64,000 nt of DNA, taken from Pedobacter miscanthi (GTDB lineage: Bacteria > Bacteroidota > Bacteroidia > Sphingobacteriales > Sphingobacteriaceae). Below the pieces are notes generated by a model. It saw nothing but the letters and a program-made list of their open reading frames with translations, was not told where the DNA came from and did not search any database. The position numbers were made by a program, and so were the translations under genes. Position 1 is the first letter of the stretch, and the number at the start of each line of letters is the position of its first letter. Shown here piece after piece: positions 16,933 to 25,848 of this stretch. The DNA is taken from assembly GCF_003315595.1 (NCBI RefSeq), contig NZ_QNQU01000025.1, forward strand, positions 27,332 to 91,331. Direction: 5' to 3'.

Positions 16933-17061
16933 ATGAAAACATTAAATCTTCAATCGCCAAGCGAGCCCTGCGTAAACATTAAAACAGTAGAAAAATATTC
17001 TATTTCTTTTATTTGTTGCGATATGCGTGCGATTACTTGTATGTGCTGTTGCATACAGTAA
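16933..17061 (+). CDS. Putative Cys/Met-rich leader peptide between SAM riboswitch and metY
   Basis: A 42-codon ORF that starts 9 bases after the aptamer P1 stem and ends RAITCMCCCIQ. An in-frame internal ATG at 17023 would give just 12 codons (MRAITCMCCCIQ). The codons for Cys-Met-Cys-Cys-Cys lie within a 6-bp hairpin TGTATG / CATACA (17038-17057), so ribosome stalling on scarce Cys-tRNA would change local folding. This is the layout of an amino-acid attenuator and resembles polycysteine leaders known from mycobacteria. Translation is not shown, and the coding call is an inference from position and composition. Confidence 0.5.
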   Translation: MKTLNLQSPSEPCVNIKTVEKYSISFICCDMRAITCMCCCIQ

Positions 17062-17187
17062 TTTAAAAATCTTCCTTTTTTGTCTTTTTCAAACTGGAAG
17101 GTCCCGGAAAACCGGGATACGCCATGTCAGGTTTTAGGGTTAACCTAAACCGCCATATCTCATCATTCAACAAATAAAACAGAAATT
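17062..17187 (+). promoter_or_regulatory. Structured leader RNA between short ORF and metY
   Basis: Several hairpins can be drawn: CTTCC (17081-17085) with GGAAG (17096-17100); CCCGG AAAA CCGGG (17103-17116); and GGTTTTAGG with CCTAAACC (17130-17151). An outer stem GGGATA (17114-17119) with TATCTC (17156-17161) may enclose the last and competes with the CCCGG hairpin. These competing stems are suitable for transcription attenuation or start-site sequestration. No classic terminator U-run follows any of them. Confidence 0.45.
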
Positions 17188-18519
17188 ATGTCAACATCAT
17201 ATAAATTTGAAACGCTACAATTACACGCTGGTCAGGAAATAGATCCAACAACAGGCTCGAGGGCCGTACCGATTTACCAAACTACTTCTTATGGCTTTAA
17301 CAGTGCAGAGCATGGTGCCAATTTATTTGCTTTAAAAGAGTTTGGAAATATCTACAGCAGGATCATGAATCCTACCAATGATGTTTTCGAAAAACGTATC
17401 GCAGCTTTAGAAGGCGGTGTGGCGGCCTTGGCTGTTGCATCAGGACAAGCTGCCCAGTTTATTGCATTAAACAATATTTTAGAAGCTGGCGATAGTATTG
17501 TTTCCTCTTCACATATATACGGTGGAACCTATAACCAGTTTAAAGTCGCTTTTAAACGTTTGGGCATACAGGTAGATTTTGCAAATCCGGATGTTCCTGA
17601 AGAATTTGAAAGTAAAATCACCGAAAAAACCAAAGCCATTTATCTCGAAACGATCGGCAACCCGGCATTTAGTATACCTGATTTTGAGAAAATTGCCGCA
17701 ATTGCTAAAAAATACGATCTCCCTTTAGTGGTTGATAATACTTTCGGTGCTGGTGGTTATCTGTTTAAACCCTTAGAGCATGGTGCAAACATTGTGGTAG
17801 AATCAGCTACAAAATGGATCGGTGGACACGGAACAAGCATTGGTGGTGTAATTATCGATGGCGGAAACTACAACTGGGGCAATGGAAAATTCACTCAGTT
17901 CTCCGAGCCATCAGAAGGCTATCATGGCTTGGTTTTCAGTGATGTTTTTGGCATCGGCGGACCATTTGGCAATATTCAGTTTATTATCCGAGCACGTGTA
18001 GAGGGTTTAAGGGATTTAGGTCCGGCCCTATCGCCTTTCAACTCTTTCCTTTTATTACAAGGCTTAGAAACTTTATCGCTTCGCGTACAACGCCATGTTG
18101 ATAATGCCTTAGAACTGGCTACCTGGTTAGAAAATCATCCTTTGGTTAAAGAAGTACAATATCCAGGTTTAACGAGCAGCAAATACAACAGCCTGGCAAA
18201 AAAATATTTAAGTAATGGTTTTGGTGCGGTTCTATCTTTCGAATTGGAAGGAAGTAAAGAAAATGCCACACAGGTGATCGATAATTTAAAACTGGTTTCT
18301 CACCTCGCAAATGTGGGTGATGCCAAAACATTGATTATCCAGCCTTCGGCAACTACACATCAGCAACTAAGCGAAGCCGAGCAATTGGCCGCTGGCGTAA
18401 AACCGAACGCATTACGGGTTTCAGTCGGTATTGAGCACATCGACGATATTAAGGCCGATTTTGAACAGGCTTTTGCAGCCATCCATGTTCCGGTTCCGAC
18501 AGAGAGTTTATTAGCCTAA
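17188..18519 (+). CDS. metY: O-acetylhomoserine sulfhydrylase
   Basis: PLP enzyme of 443 residues, the length typical of O-acetylhomoserine aminocarboxypropyltransferase rather than of cystathionine synthases. It has FETLQLHAGQEIDPTTGSRA at the start, YSRIMNPTNDVFE, Schiff-base Lys209 in ESATKWIGGHG, and the long insertion around GYHGLVFSDVFG. It makes homocysteine from O-acetylhomoserine and sulfide. MetX, which makes the substrate, follows after 31 bases, and hom follows that, so the three probably form one SAM-regulated unit. Confidence 0.95.
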   Translation: MSTSYKFETLQLHAGQEIDPTTGSRAVPIYQTTSYGFNSAEHGANLFALKEFGNIYSRIMNPTNDVFEKRIAALEGGVAALAVASGQAAQFIALNNILEAGDSIVSSSHIYGGTYNQFKVAFKRLGIQVDFANPDVPEEFESKITEKTKAIYLETIGNPAFSIPDFEKIAAIAKKYDLPLVVDNTFGAGGYLFKPLEHGANIVVESATKWIGGHGTSIGGVIIDGGNYNWGNGKFTQFSEPSEGYHGLVFSDVFGIGGPFGNIQFIIRARVEGLRDLGPALSPFNSFLLLQGLETLSLRVQRHVDNALELATWLENHPLVKEVQYPGLTSSKYNSLAKKYLSNGFGAVLSFELEGSKENATQVIDNLKLVSHLANVGDAKTLIIQPSATTHQQLSEAEQLAAGVKPNALRVSVGIEHIDDIKADFEQAFAAIHVPVPTESLLA

Positions 18520-18550
18520 GCCCGTTCATTTTTCCGAATACAACAAAACA

Positions 18551-19609
18551 ATGAGTACAGCATCAACGTATAATTATAATAAACAGTTTAAATTAGAAAG
18601 CGGGAAAAAGATCCGCAACCTGCAGATTGCTTATCAAACTTATGGCAAATTAAATGCTGCAAAGGATAACGTAATCTGGGTTTGCCATGCACTTACAGCA
18701 AATGCCGATGTTTTTGAATGGTGGGAAGGTTTGTTCGGGCAAAATGCTTTGTTCAATCCAGAAGATCATTACATCGTTTGCGCCAACGTTTTGGGCTCGC
18801 ATTATGGTAGCACCAGTCCGTTACATACCAACCCGGTTAATGGTTTGCCTTATTACCTTTCCTTTCCACAGTTTACGATTCGTGATATGGTTTCAGCCCA
18901 CCAGTTACTGGCGGCGCACCTGGGTATCGATTATATTAAATTATTGATTGGTGGTTCTTTAGGTGGGCAACAAGCTGTTGAATGGAGCATTTCAGAACCT
19001 AACAAAATAGAAAACCTGATTTTAATTGCTACAAATGCAGCACATTCTCCATGGGGCATTGCTTTTAACGAAAGTCAGCGTTTGGCCATTACTACCGACA
19101 GGACTTTTTACGCCAACCAACCCAATGGTGGCAGCAAAGGGTTAAAAACCGCCCGTAGCATTGCGCTTTTAAGTTACAGAACTTATAGTGCTTACGGCAG
19201 CACACAGGTAGAAAGTGTAAACGATAAAACTGATCATTTCAGGTCGTCTTCGTATCAGAATTATCAGGGAGAAAAACTAATCAACCGTTTTAATGCCTAT
19301 AGCTATTACTATTTAACAAAAGCAATGGATAGCCACAATGTTGGCCGTAACCGCAAAAGTATTGCCGATGCTCTAAAACTGATCACAGCAAATACCCTGG
19401 TAATCGGAATAGAAAACGACGTATTATTTCCGTTATCGGAGCAACAATATTTAGCAGATCACATAACCGGAGCAGAATTTACAGCCTTACATTCTGATTA
19501 TGGTCATGATGGTTTCCTGATCGAAACAGACGCCTTAACCAATATTATCGGAAATTTTATCAAAGAAAGCCGCAACAAGAAGATTATCAAGTTGCAGCAA
19601 ACGGCCTAG
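18551..19609 (+). CDS. metX: Homoserine O-acetyltransferase
   Basis: Alpha/beta-hydrolase fold protein of 352 residues with MetX hallmarks: NADVFEWWEGLFG, CANVLGSHYGSTSP and the nucleophile elbow GGSLGGQQ (Ser136), with the acid and base in IENDVLFPLSEQQ and SDYGHDGFLIE. It acetylates homoserine with acetyl-CoA, feeding MetY. Second gene of the metY-metX-hom cluster. A 110-base gap with an aaggtagaaggcataaagg low-complexity string separates it from hom. Confidence 0.94.
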   Translation: MSTASTYNYNKQFKLESGKKIRNLQIAYQTYGKLNAAKDNVIWVCHALTANADVFEWWEGLFGQNALFNPEDHYIVCANVLGSHYGSTSPLHTNPVNGLPYYLSFPQFTIRDMVSAHQLLAAHLGIDYIKLLIGGSLGGQQAVEWSISEPNKIENLILIATNAAHSPWGIAFNESQRLAITTDRTFYANQPNGGSKGLKTARSIALLSYRTYSAYGSTQVESVNDKTDHFRSSSYQNYQGEKLINRFNAYSYYYLTKAMDSHNVGRNRKSIADALKLITANTLVIGIENDVLFPLSEQQYLADHITGAEFTALHSDYGHDGFLIETDALTNIIGNFIKESRNKKIIKLQQTA

Positions 19610-19780
19610 ATAATTAGTAAGGTAGAAGGCATAAAGGTGGAAGGTTTAGGGTTTATGATCAAGAAGAATAACTAAATCAGTTGGATCCTTAAAATCTGTA
19701 TAATCAATTAAAATAACAACAATAATATAACCATGATTAATCGGAGTAATCCGTTAATCTGTGTAATCAAGTCTAAAATA

Positions 19781-21025
19781 ATGAGTAAGAATTTAAAAAT
19801 CGGTTTATTTGGTTTCGGCGTTGTGGGGCAAGGTTTACTGGATATTATCCAAAGCCAGAACCTGAACCTGGAGATCATAAAAATTGCGATAAAAGATCCC
19901 AGAAAAAAACGTACCCTAAATAAAGATCTGTTTACTACTGATCGTGATGAAATACTGAACAATACAGAAATCAATACGATTGTAGAATTAATCAACGATG
20001 CCGATGCAGCCTACGAAATTGTAACCACTGCATTAAAAAATGGCAAAAATGTAGTTTCTGCCAATAAAAAAATGATTGCTACGCATTTAAAAGAACTGGT
20101 AGATCTGCAGCAGGAATATGGTACTTCCCTATTATACGAAGGTGCGGTTTGCGGAAGTATCCCGATAATCCGTAACCTGGAAGAATATTACGATAATGAA
20201 CTTTTCCATGCTTTAAGCGGCATTTTTAACGGATCGTCTAATTACATCCTTTCTAAAATATTCAACGAAAATCAGGATTATAACGCTGCATTAAAAGAAG
20301 CACAGGATTTAGGCTTTGCAGAAACTGATCCGATTTTAGACGTAGGAGGTTACGATCCGAAATACAAACTGGCCATTGCCACAGCACACGCTTATGGATT
20401 GTTTGTAAATCCGGATGCGATTTTAAATATTGGTATCCAAAACCTTTCATCGCACGACATTAAATACGCACGCGAGAAAAATTTCAAAATTAAACTGGTT
20501 CCAACGGCACGTAAAGTAAATACAAAAGATATTGTGACTTACGTGCTGCCTAAATTGGTAACCAAAGACGATTTCCTTTACAATGTAGAGAACGAGTATA
20601 ATGCTGTGGCTGTTCAGGCGGCTTTTGCAGATAAACAGTTTTTCTATGGTAAAGGTGCCGGCGGCCACCCTACCGGTGCAGCTGTACTTTCGGATATTGC
20701 GGCTTTACGTTACGATTACCGTTACGAGTATAAAAAATATCATTCGGAAAACGGCGTGAAACATACAGACGAAATCCTGCTGGAAATCTATCTGCGTTAT
20801 GCTGACGAAGATCTGATTACGCTGTTGGAATTTGATAATATCAGCGAACGTTATGCTGCAAATAGTTATAAATATGTGGTTGGAACAGTTAAACTGGAAA
20901 GTTTGATTAAAAACCGCGACCTGCTTCTGGATAAATCTGTTTTTGTAGCCTATACCGGCAGACAGATTTACAAACAGGATCAGTTAACAGAAAATGTTTT
21001 TGCCGAAGAATTGGCAACCCTATAA
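19781..21025 (+). CDS. hom: Homoserine dehydrogenase
   Basis: Monofunctional homoserine dehydrogenase of about 414 residues: NAD(P)-binding KIGLFGFGVVGQGL at the start, TTALKNGKNVVSANKKMIA, and the catalytic region YEGAVCGSIPIIR, LSGIFNGSSNYILSK and DPILDVGGYDPKYKLA. A C-terminal extension of about 90 residues follows GAGGHPTGAAVLSDI. It reduces aspartate semialdehyde to homoserine, the branch point to methionine and threonine. The start ATG 19781 places the dinucleotide fold directly at the N-terminus; the in-frame ATG at 19733 would add 16 residues from the intergenic repeat. Confidence 0.93.
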   Translation: MSKNLKIGLFGFGVVGQGLLDIIQSQNLNLEIIKIAIKDPRKKRTLNKDLFTTDRDEILNNTEINTIVELINDADAAYEIVTTALKNGKNVVSANKKMIATHLKELVDLQQEYGTSLLYEGAVCGSIPIIRNLEEYYDNELFHALSGIFNGSSNYILSKIFNENQDYNAALKEAQDLGFAETDPILDVGGYDPKYKLAIATAHAYGLFVNPDAILNIGIQNLSSHDIKYAREKNFKIKLVPTARKVNTKDIVTYVLPKLVTKDDFLYNVENEYNAVAVQAAFADKQFFYGKGAGGHPTGAAVLSDIAALRYDYRYEYKKYHSENGVKHTDEILLEIYLRYADEDLITLLEFDNISERYAANSYKYVVGTVKLESLIKNRDLLLDKSVFVAYTGRQIYKQDQLTENVFAEELATL

Positions 21026-21100
21026 CTTAATTTTAAGGTTAATTTTTTTATTTGTTTTGTTGTTAAGTACAAAGGTCGGAGCGAGTCCGGCCTTTTGCGT

Positions 21101-21445
21101 TTATTTAAAATGCGCTAAAATTCTATCTCTATCTTCATTAGGCTTATCGTTCTTATGATAAAGCTCAATAAAAATGATTTTCTTTTCCTCAGCGAAATAA
21201 GCATAAATTAATCTCAGCCCTGAATTTACGCCTTTACCTTTTAAACTATCGCAGGTTATTTTTTTAATCTTAATTACACAGGTCGTAATGCCTAAATTAT
21301 CTATCCGAAAACTAAAAGGATTACGTTCATCAGGTTTTACCCTTAAAATGATTTTAACATCCTCTAAATCTGAATGCAGGCTACGGTATCGCTTTAAAAG
21401 TTTTTTGAGGTCTTTGTCAAATTCTATTATAGATTCAAAGCGCAT
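21101..21445 (-). CDS. RelE/ParE-like toxin of a Panacea toxin-antitoxin pair
   Basis: A 114-residue basic protein with a RelE-superfamily layout: N-terminal helices (DKDLKKLLKRYRSLHSDLED), a beta region (FSFRIDNLGITTCVIKIKKI), then KGKGVNSGLRLIYAYFAEEKKIIFIELYHKND, which matches the RelE core strand order ending in a Tyr-His-Lys-Asp segment. RelE-type toxins cut mRNA at the ribosome. It begins 2 bases after the stop of the HTH-Panacea gene and is surely co-transcribed with it. Superfamily is fairly likely; the target is inferred. Confidence 0.75.
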   Translation of the reverse strand: MRFESIIEFDKDLKKLLKRYRSLHSDLEDVKIILRVKPDERNPFSFRIDNLGITTCVIKIKKITCDSLKGKGVNSGLRLIYAYFAEEKKIIFIELYHKNDKPNEDRDRILAHFK

Positions 21446-21447
21446 AA

Positions 21448-22248
21448 TTAATCGTTTTCTTCCTCATTATAAACCCTTACCGAATAAGGCAATTCGCGAT
21501 AAAAAGCCAAATTGTAACTGATATCACAACCCATTTCCGTTACTTCCCAGGGTAAATCTTTATGGGAATAATCGCTGATGGCATTGGCAGACCAATCGCT
21601 CATCTGATCGATTACTTTATCAATTACGTCCTTTTCACTTGCTTTTAGCCTGGTTAAATCTGCTTTTTCCAGTGGTATAAAACGTTTTTGAGGAAAGCCT
21701 TTATAATCAGTTTTGATTTTTTCAATCTGTTTAAGCTCAATCATCTGGTCGATAATTGCATCCAGTTTTTGGGGAACCGGACCATAAGGAAGTTTTTTAT
21801 AATTGGCTCCTGTTAAATGCTCCTCGTATAATTCGTAATAATTAAAATCAGAAAAATAAAGCAATTTATATAATACTGTTTCGCCTACATTGGGTTTGCC
21901 AGAACAATGTTCTAATATGTAAAGGAGGATATTTTTAAACTTATTTATATTTAAAGTGGGTACAGAAATACGTTCTTCAGCAATATTTTCTTCTGCTTCG
22001 TCAGGAAGTTCTAAATGCTGTTTGCTGTAAAAATCTTTGGATACAAAATCATCCAGAGAAAAGCTCAGAACAACCGATAGTTTTTGCATTTCACTAAAAC
22101 TGATTCCTCTGTTACCTAACTCTATCTGTGTTAATGACGGACGCGAAATGCCAATGCTTTTCGCAAGATCATCCTGAGAGAAACCTTTTTTTAAACGCAG
22201 ATTTATAATACGCTCACCAATTTCTTTTTTCGATATTTCATTTCCCAT
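21448..22248 (-). CDS. XRE-Panacea (DUF4065) antitoxin
   Basis: A 266-residue protein with an XRE helix-turn-helix at about 8-62 (IINLRLKKGFSQDDLAKSIG, then ISRPSLTQIELGNRG). A C-terminal Panacea/DUF4065 (SocA-like) domain follows at about 100-255 with KLLYFSDFNYYELYEEHLTG, YKKLPYGPVPQKLD and YSHKDLPWEVTEMG. Panacea is a known promiscuous antitoxin domain paired with many toxins, here a RelE-like one. The HTH probably autoregulates the pair. The correct start is ATG 22246-22248; an upstream TTG two codons earlier lies inside the -7 promoter element. The predicted transcription start coincides with this ATG, so the mRNA may be leaderless. Confidence 0.88.
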   Translation of the reverse strand: MGNEISKKEIGERIINLRLKKGFSQDDLAKSIGISRPSLTQIELGNRGISFSEMQKLSVVLSFSLDDFVSKDFYSKQHLELPDEAEENIAEERISVPTLNINKFKNILLYILEHCSGKPNVGETVLYKLLYFSDFNYYELYEEHLTGANYKKLPYGPVPQKLDAIIDQMIELKQIEKIKTDYKGFPQKRFIPLEKADLTRLKASEKDVIDKVIDQMSDWSANAISDYSHKDLPWEVTEMGCDISYNLAFYRELPYSVRVYNEEEND

Positions 22249-22251
22249 ATA

Positions 22252-22282
22252 CAAATATATGAAATGTTTTAAAAACGAACAA
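22252..22282 (-). promoter_or_regulatory. Leaderless promoter of the toxin-antitoxin operon
   Basis: Minus strand: TTG (22282-22280), a 20-base spacer, then TATATTTG (22259-22252), an exact TAnnTTTG. The initiation point expected 4-7 bases downstream falls on the antitoxin ATG at 22248. Confidence 0.65.
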
Positions 22283-22415
22283 CATGATGATCTATATTAA
22301 AACAAATCATTAATTATCTAAATTGCAATCATAGATAATGAGGGGAATTCATGCAGATATTAATCTGTGTTTATCCGCAAAACTTCTGACTTAAATTATA
22401 ATTTATCAATATGGT

Positions 22416-22862
22416 TTAGGGCTTTAACCTGATATATTTTTCTATAATCACACGATCAACCCCAGCAGCTTCTACTTTTTCAATGCCTTTCTGGATTAAG
22501 GTATCCTGATGAATGGCCAGTTTAAAATTAAAGGTTTTACCTTCCCAGTTTTTGTTTTTATAATATTCGAGGTGTTCGGTGTAGTCCTCTCCTTTTAAAA
22601 GGAATGTTCCGCCACCCGCATCAAAACTGGTTGTATCTTTCGAATCAAGACTGTGTTTTAAAAATGCAAAGTGAGTATCGTTAAACATCTTGATCATTTT
22701 CAGCTTACCAGAGTAATCTGTTGTCTGGCTTTTTCCTTTATCAATGGTTGTAGCCGAAATCAATTGCCAGGTGCCCTGGATGTCAAGGTCTTTTTTGTTT
22801 TCATTTTTATTAGAACATGCCAACAACAAAAGCACAGCAAAAAGCATTAAGATGTTTCTCAT
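22416..22862 (-). CDS. Lipocalin-like lipoprotein
   Basis: A 148-residue lipoprotein with signal sequence and lipobox LLAC (Cys16). The mature part begins IQGTWQLISATTID, the usual opening of small lipocalin-like domains in Bacteroidota (G-T-W at the first strand), followed by a FAFLKHSLDS strand, a GGGTF-L turn, and EHLEYYKNKNWEGKTFNFKL. This looks like an eight-stranded barrel with an unknown hydrophobic ligand. It lies 25 bases after the queuosine transporter gene on the same strand and may be co-transcribed with it. Confidence 0.7.
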   Translation of the reverse strand: MRNILMLFAVLLLLACSNKNENKKDLDIQGTWQLISATTIDKGKSQTTDYSGKLKMIKMFNDTHFAFLKHSLDSKDTTSFDAGGGTFLLKGEDYTEHLEYYKNKNWEGKTFNFKLAIHQDTLIQKGIEKVEAAGVDRVIIEKYIRLKP

Positions 22863-22887
22863 AACGGTTTATATTATTTGGTTAAAA

Positions 22888-23658
22888 TTATCCCCTTCCG
22901 GCCATTTTTATCAGCTTGTGGGCGAGGTCTTTTCCTAAATAGCCATCAATAATAGCATGCACCACATATAAAATAGGTGTCATTAAAATGGCTACCACAA
23001 ATTTATAGGTGTAGTTAACCAGGCCAATAGCCGCAACCATCTGCCAGCTGTAATGGTACTGCGGGTTTAAATAAAAGGCAATAAAAATCACCACAAAACT
23101 GTCAATCAGCTGCGAAACCAGTGTAGAGCCGGTGGCGCGTAGCCATAAAGCCCGTTCGCCTGTAATCTTTTTAATCCGGTGGAAAATTAAAACATCGGCA
23201 AGCTGCCCGATGATAAAGGCAGTAATTGATCCTACGATGATCCACATTCCCTGCCCAAAAATGCCTGCAAAAGCGTTGTTCATATTAAGGTCTTCCCCGT
23301 TGATATTCTGATGTACCCAAAAGTCGGCTGCGCTTAAGTGCATCGATCCCCAAACCACTAAAAAAGCAAATGCAATAAGAATTGAAGTAAGAATGGAAAG
23401 GAAGCGGACCTGTTTTACACCGAAATATTCATTTATAATATCCGTCATTATAAAAATAATCGGCCAGGTTAATACGCCTGCCGACATTACAAATGAAAGA
23501 TTCGGCACCCCAAGCAGATTAATATCAAACTTTTTGATACCCAATGTTTCTTCAACACTGAATAATTTAACTCCGATAAATTCTGATAATATGGCATTTG
23601 CCACGAAAAAGCTACCCAGAATGAGTAATAAACGGCTTTCTTTAGTTTTAAAAGTCAT
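22888..23658 (-). CDS. Queuosine precursor transporter (VUT/YhhQ family, DUF165)
   Basis: An integral membrane protein of 256 residues with about six helices. The family features are present: FVANAILSEFIGVKLF, an IIFIMTDIINEYFG motif with the conserved Asp and Asn-Glu-Tyr, a GQLADVLIFHRIKK loop and STLVSQLIDSFVVIFIAF. YhhQ relatives import 7-cyano-7-deazaguanine or 7-aminomethyl-7-deazaguanine for queuosine in tRNA. No queuosine biosynthesis genes adjoin it. Confidence 0.88.
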   Translation of the reverse strand: MTFKTKESRLLLILGSFFVANAILSEFIGVKLFSVEETLGIKKFDINLLGVPNLSFVMSAGVLTWPIIFIMTDIINEYFGVKQVRFLSILTSILIAFAFLVVWGSMHLSAADFWVHQNINGEDLNMNNAFAGIFGQGMWIIVGSITAFIIGQLADVLIFHRIKKITGERALWLRATGSTLVSQLIDSFVVIFIAFYLNPQYHYSWQMVAAIGLVNYTYKFVVAILMTPILYVVHAIIDGYLGKDLAHKLIKMAGRG

Positions 23659-23859
23659 AGGCTATAAATCTAAAAATAAATCGCAGATTTTAATACAATC
23701 ATGGTCTTATTTTTGAAAGGGGTAATACAAAGTTTACTCATCTCTGTCACTGTAAAATTAGTTTGAATTAAATTAATGATTTTTACAATCGTTCGACGTT
23801 AAAAATAGGTTCGCAACTTAAATCTCCCAATCTTTACGCCGTCAAAATCCGGTAACTTC

Positions 23860-25086
23860 ATGGCTAAAAAACAACACTTTTTCTTAATACTTATTTTAGG
23901 TTCGCTGGCGGCGCTTGGCCCCTTTTCTATCGATATGTACCTGCCAGGTTTTGTGGATATTGCAAAAGATTTAAAAAGCACTGAATCTACAGTTGCACTT
24001 TCTTTATCCAGCTTTTTTATCGGGATTTCGGCTGGTCAGTTACTCTATGGACCGCTTTTAGATAAATTTGGCCGGAAAAAACCTTTATATTTTGGTTTAG
24101 CCCTTTACATTTTAGCTTCTGTTTGCTGTTTGGCCGTAACTGATGTAAATCAATTAATCGTGCTGCGTTTTATACAGGCTATTGGAAGTTGTGCAACAGC
24201 AGTGGCTTCTGTGGCCATGGTTAGGGACTTGTTTTCGGTAGAGGAAAGTCCAAAGGTTTTTGCTTCATTAATGCTGGTTATTGCCGTTTCGCCAATGCTG
24301 GCCCCAACCGCAGGTGGTTATCTCATTTCGGCATTAGGCTGGAAATATGTATTTGTATTTTTAGGATTAATGGCTGTTTTAATGTTGCTGGCATCAATTT
24401 TCAAATTACCCGAAAGTTATAAACCCGATCCGAATTACTCTTTAAAACCAAAACCTATTTTAACCAATTTTTTAACAGTTTTAAAAGAACCTCAGTTTTA
24501 TACCTACGCGTTAATCAGTTCGATTACTTTTTCGGGACTGTTTGCTTATGTATCTTCCTCTCCACAGGTATTTATGAAGATTTATGAGGTAAGCAAAACG
24601 GGTTATGGCTGGATTTTCGCCTTGTTATCCGTATCGTTTATCGGCTCTAGTCAGGTTAATAGTTTAATTTTAAAATGGTTTACCAGTAAAAAAATAGTTA
24701 CCTGGGCATTAATTGCACAATGTATTTTCAGTTTGATATTTTTGGTTTTTGCTTTAAATAACTGGTTGAGCCTATATTCCACTATTGGATTTATCGCCTT
24801 ATTTTTGGCTTGTTTGGGATTGATTAACCCAAATGCGGCCGCTTTATCGCTTGCACCATTCACTAAAAATGCTGGAAGTGCTTCCGCTTTGATGGGCGCA
24901 TTACAAATGGGCTTAGGTGCACTGGCGTCAGTAATGGTAAGTTTATTCAGCGAGCATTCTGTAGTGCCTATGCCTTTGGTAATGACAGCTGCAGCATTTA
25001 TAGCCTTATTGTGTTTATTTATAGGCCGAAGATTTATTACTACCGAAGTTGAAGCTTCTTCCGATTCGACTGTTGTGGCACATTAA
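23860..25086 (+). CDS. Bcr/CflA family MFS drug efflux transporter
   Basis: A 12-helix major facilitator of 408 residues. It begins with LGSLAALGPFSIDMYLPGF, the Bcr/CflA signature, followed by the motif A loop GPLLDKFGRKKPLYFG and a RFIQAIGSCATAVASVAMVRD helix. Family members export bicyclomycin, chloramphenicol, sulfonamides or cysteine by proton antiport; the substrate here is unknown. It is transcribed alone and ends about 80 bases from the convergent PepSY gene. Confidence 0.9.
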   Translation: MAKKQHFFLILILGSLAALGPFSIDMYLPGFVDIAKDLKSTESTVALSLSSFFIGISAGQLLYGPLLDKFGRKKPLYFGLALYILASVCCLAVTDVNQLIVLRFIQAIGSCATAVASVAMVRDLFSVEESPKVFASLMLVIAVSPMLAPTAGGYLISALGWKYVFVFLGLMAVLMLLASIFKLPESYKPDPNYSLKPKPILTNFLTVLKEPQFYTYALISSITFSGLFAYVSSSPQVFMKIYEVSKTGYGWIFALLSVSFIGSSQVNSLILKWFTSKKIVTWALIAQCIFSLIFLVFALNNWLSLYSTIGFIALFLACLGLINPNAAALSLAPFTKNAGSASALMGALQMGLGALASVMVSLFSEHSVVPMPLVMTAAAFIALLCLFIGRRFITTEVEASSDSTVVAH

Positions 25087-25164
25087 ATTTGTTAGACTAC
25101 ATAAAGCACTAAGACACAAAGAAAGCAGCAATACGCTCCTACTTCGTGTCTTAGTGTTGAAAAT

Positions 25165-25848
25165 TTATGGCACAAATACCTTATAAATAATATAACAGAT
25201 AATCGTTCCTACAGCGACGATAATGAAACCGCTTAAGCGTTTCTTTTTGATGAAACAGATCAGAATAATGCCCGAGATGGATACCAATGTCATCAGCACT
25301 GCTGAAATATCGATAATCCACGACCAGGCCTTACCCGAATCACGGCCCTTATGCAGGTCGTTCATTATGGCCACCGCACCAAACCTGGTGGTGCTTAATT
25401 CATATTTACCCGTTTCACGGTCAATAAAAGAATCAGCAAGATAGCCTGGGCCATTAAAGGTTAAACTGATTTCACGGTCATCAATCCTAAAATCGCTCAA
25501 AGCTCCTTTTACTTGGTGTTTGCTCCTGAAAAACTCTACCAATTGTAATTTATTGATTTTGTTGGTATCAGGCTGGTTTACCCACTTTAAATTCACTGAC
25601 CCCGAATCTTTAACTACTACTTCCTTTCCTGATGTAAACCAATCGGCATGGTTTAAGGTTAAGCCTGATACCGCAAAAAACAACAGGATGGTAAAACTTA
25701 CCATCGACAGATAAATATGCAGCCAACGGGATGCACCCGCTAATCGTTTTTTGCCTTTGCCCTTCCCGCTATCCTTTTTTACAGGCTTTTTTCCTAGTCC
25801 GCCGGGTGCCGAAACGATATTACTTTTTTGGGATTTTTCTGTAGTCAA
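25165..25848 (-). CDS. PepSY-associated transmembrane protein
   Basis: A 227-residue membrane protein. A Lys/Gly-rich cytoplasmic tail (about 1-35) precedes a helix with WLHIYLSMVSFTILLFFAVSG, the start of the PepSY-TM family, then an external PepSY-like domain (about 65-155, with LVEFFRSKHQVKG and YELSTTRFGAVAIMNDLHKG) and two C-terminal helices. The His in HIYL and in NDLHKGRDSG are conserved in PepSY-TM proteins of electron-transfer systems. It starts at TTG 25846-25848, inside the 3' end of the ApbE-DUF2271 gene (29-base overlap), so the two are translationally coupled. Confidence 0.85.
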   Translation of the reverse strand: MTTEKSQKSNIVSAPGGLGKKPVKKDSGKGKGKKRLAGASRWLHIYLSMVSFTILLFFAVSGLTLNHADWFTSGKEVVVKDSGSVNLKWVNQPDTNKINKLQLVEFFRSKHQVKGALSDFRIDDREISLTFNGPGYLADSFIDRETGKYELSTTRFGAVAIMNDLHKGRDSGKAWSWIIDISAVLMTLVSISGIILICFIKKKRLSGFIIVAVGTIICYIIYKVFVP

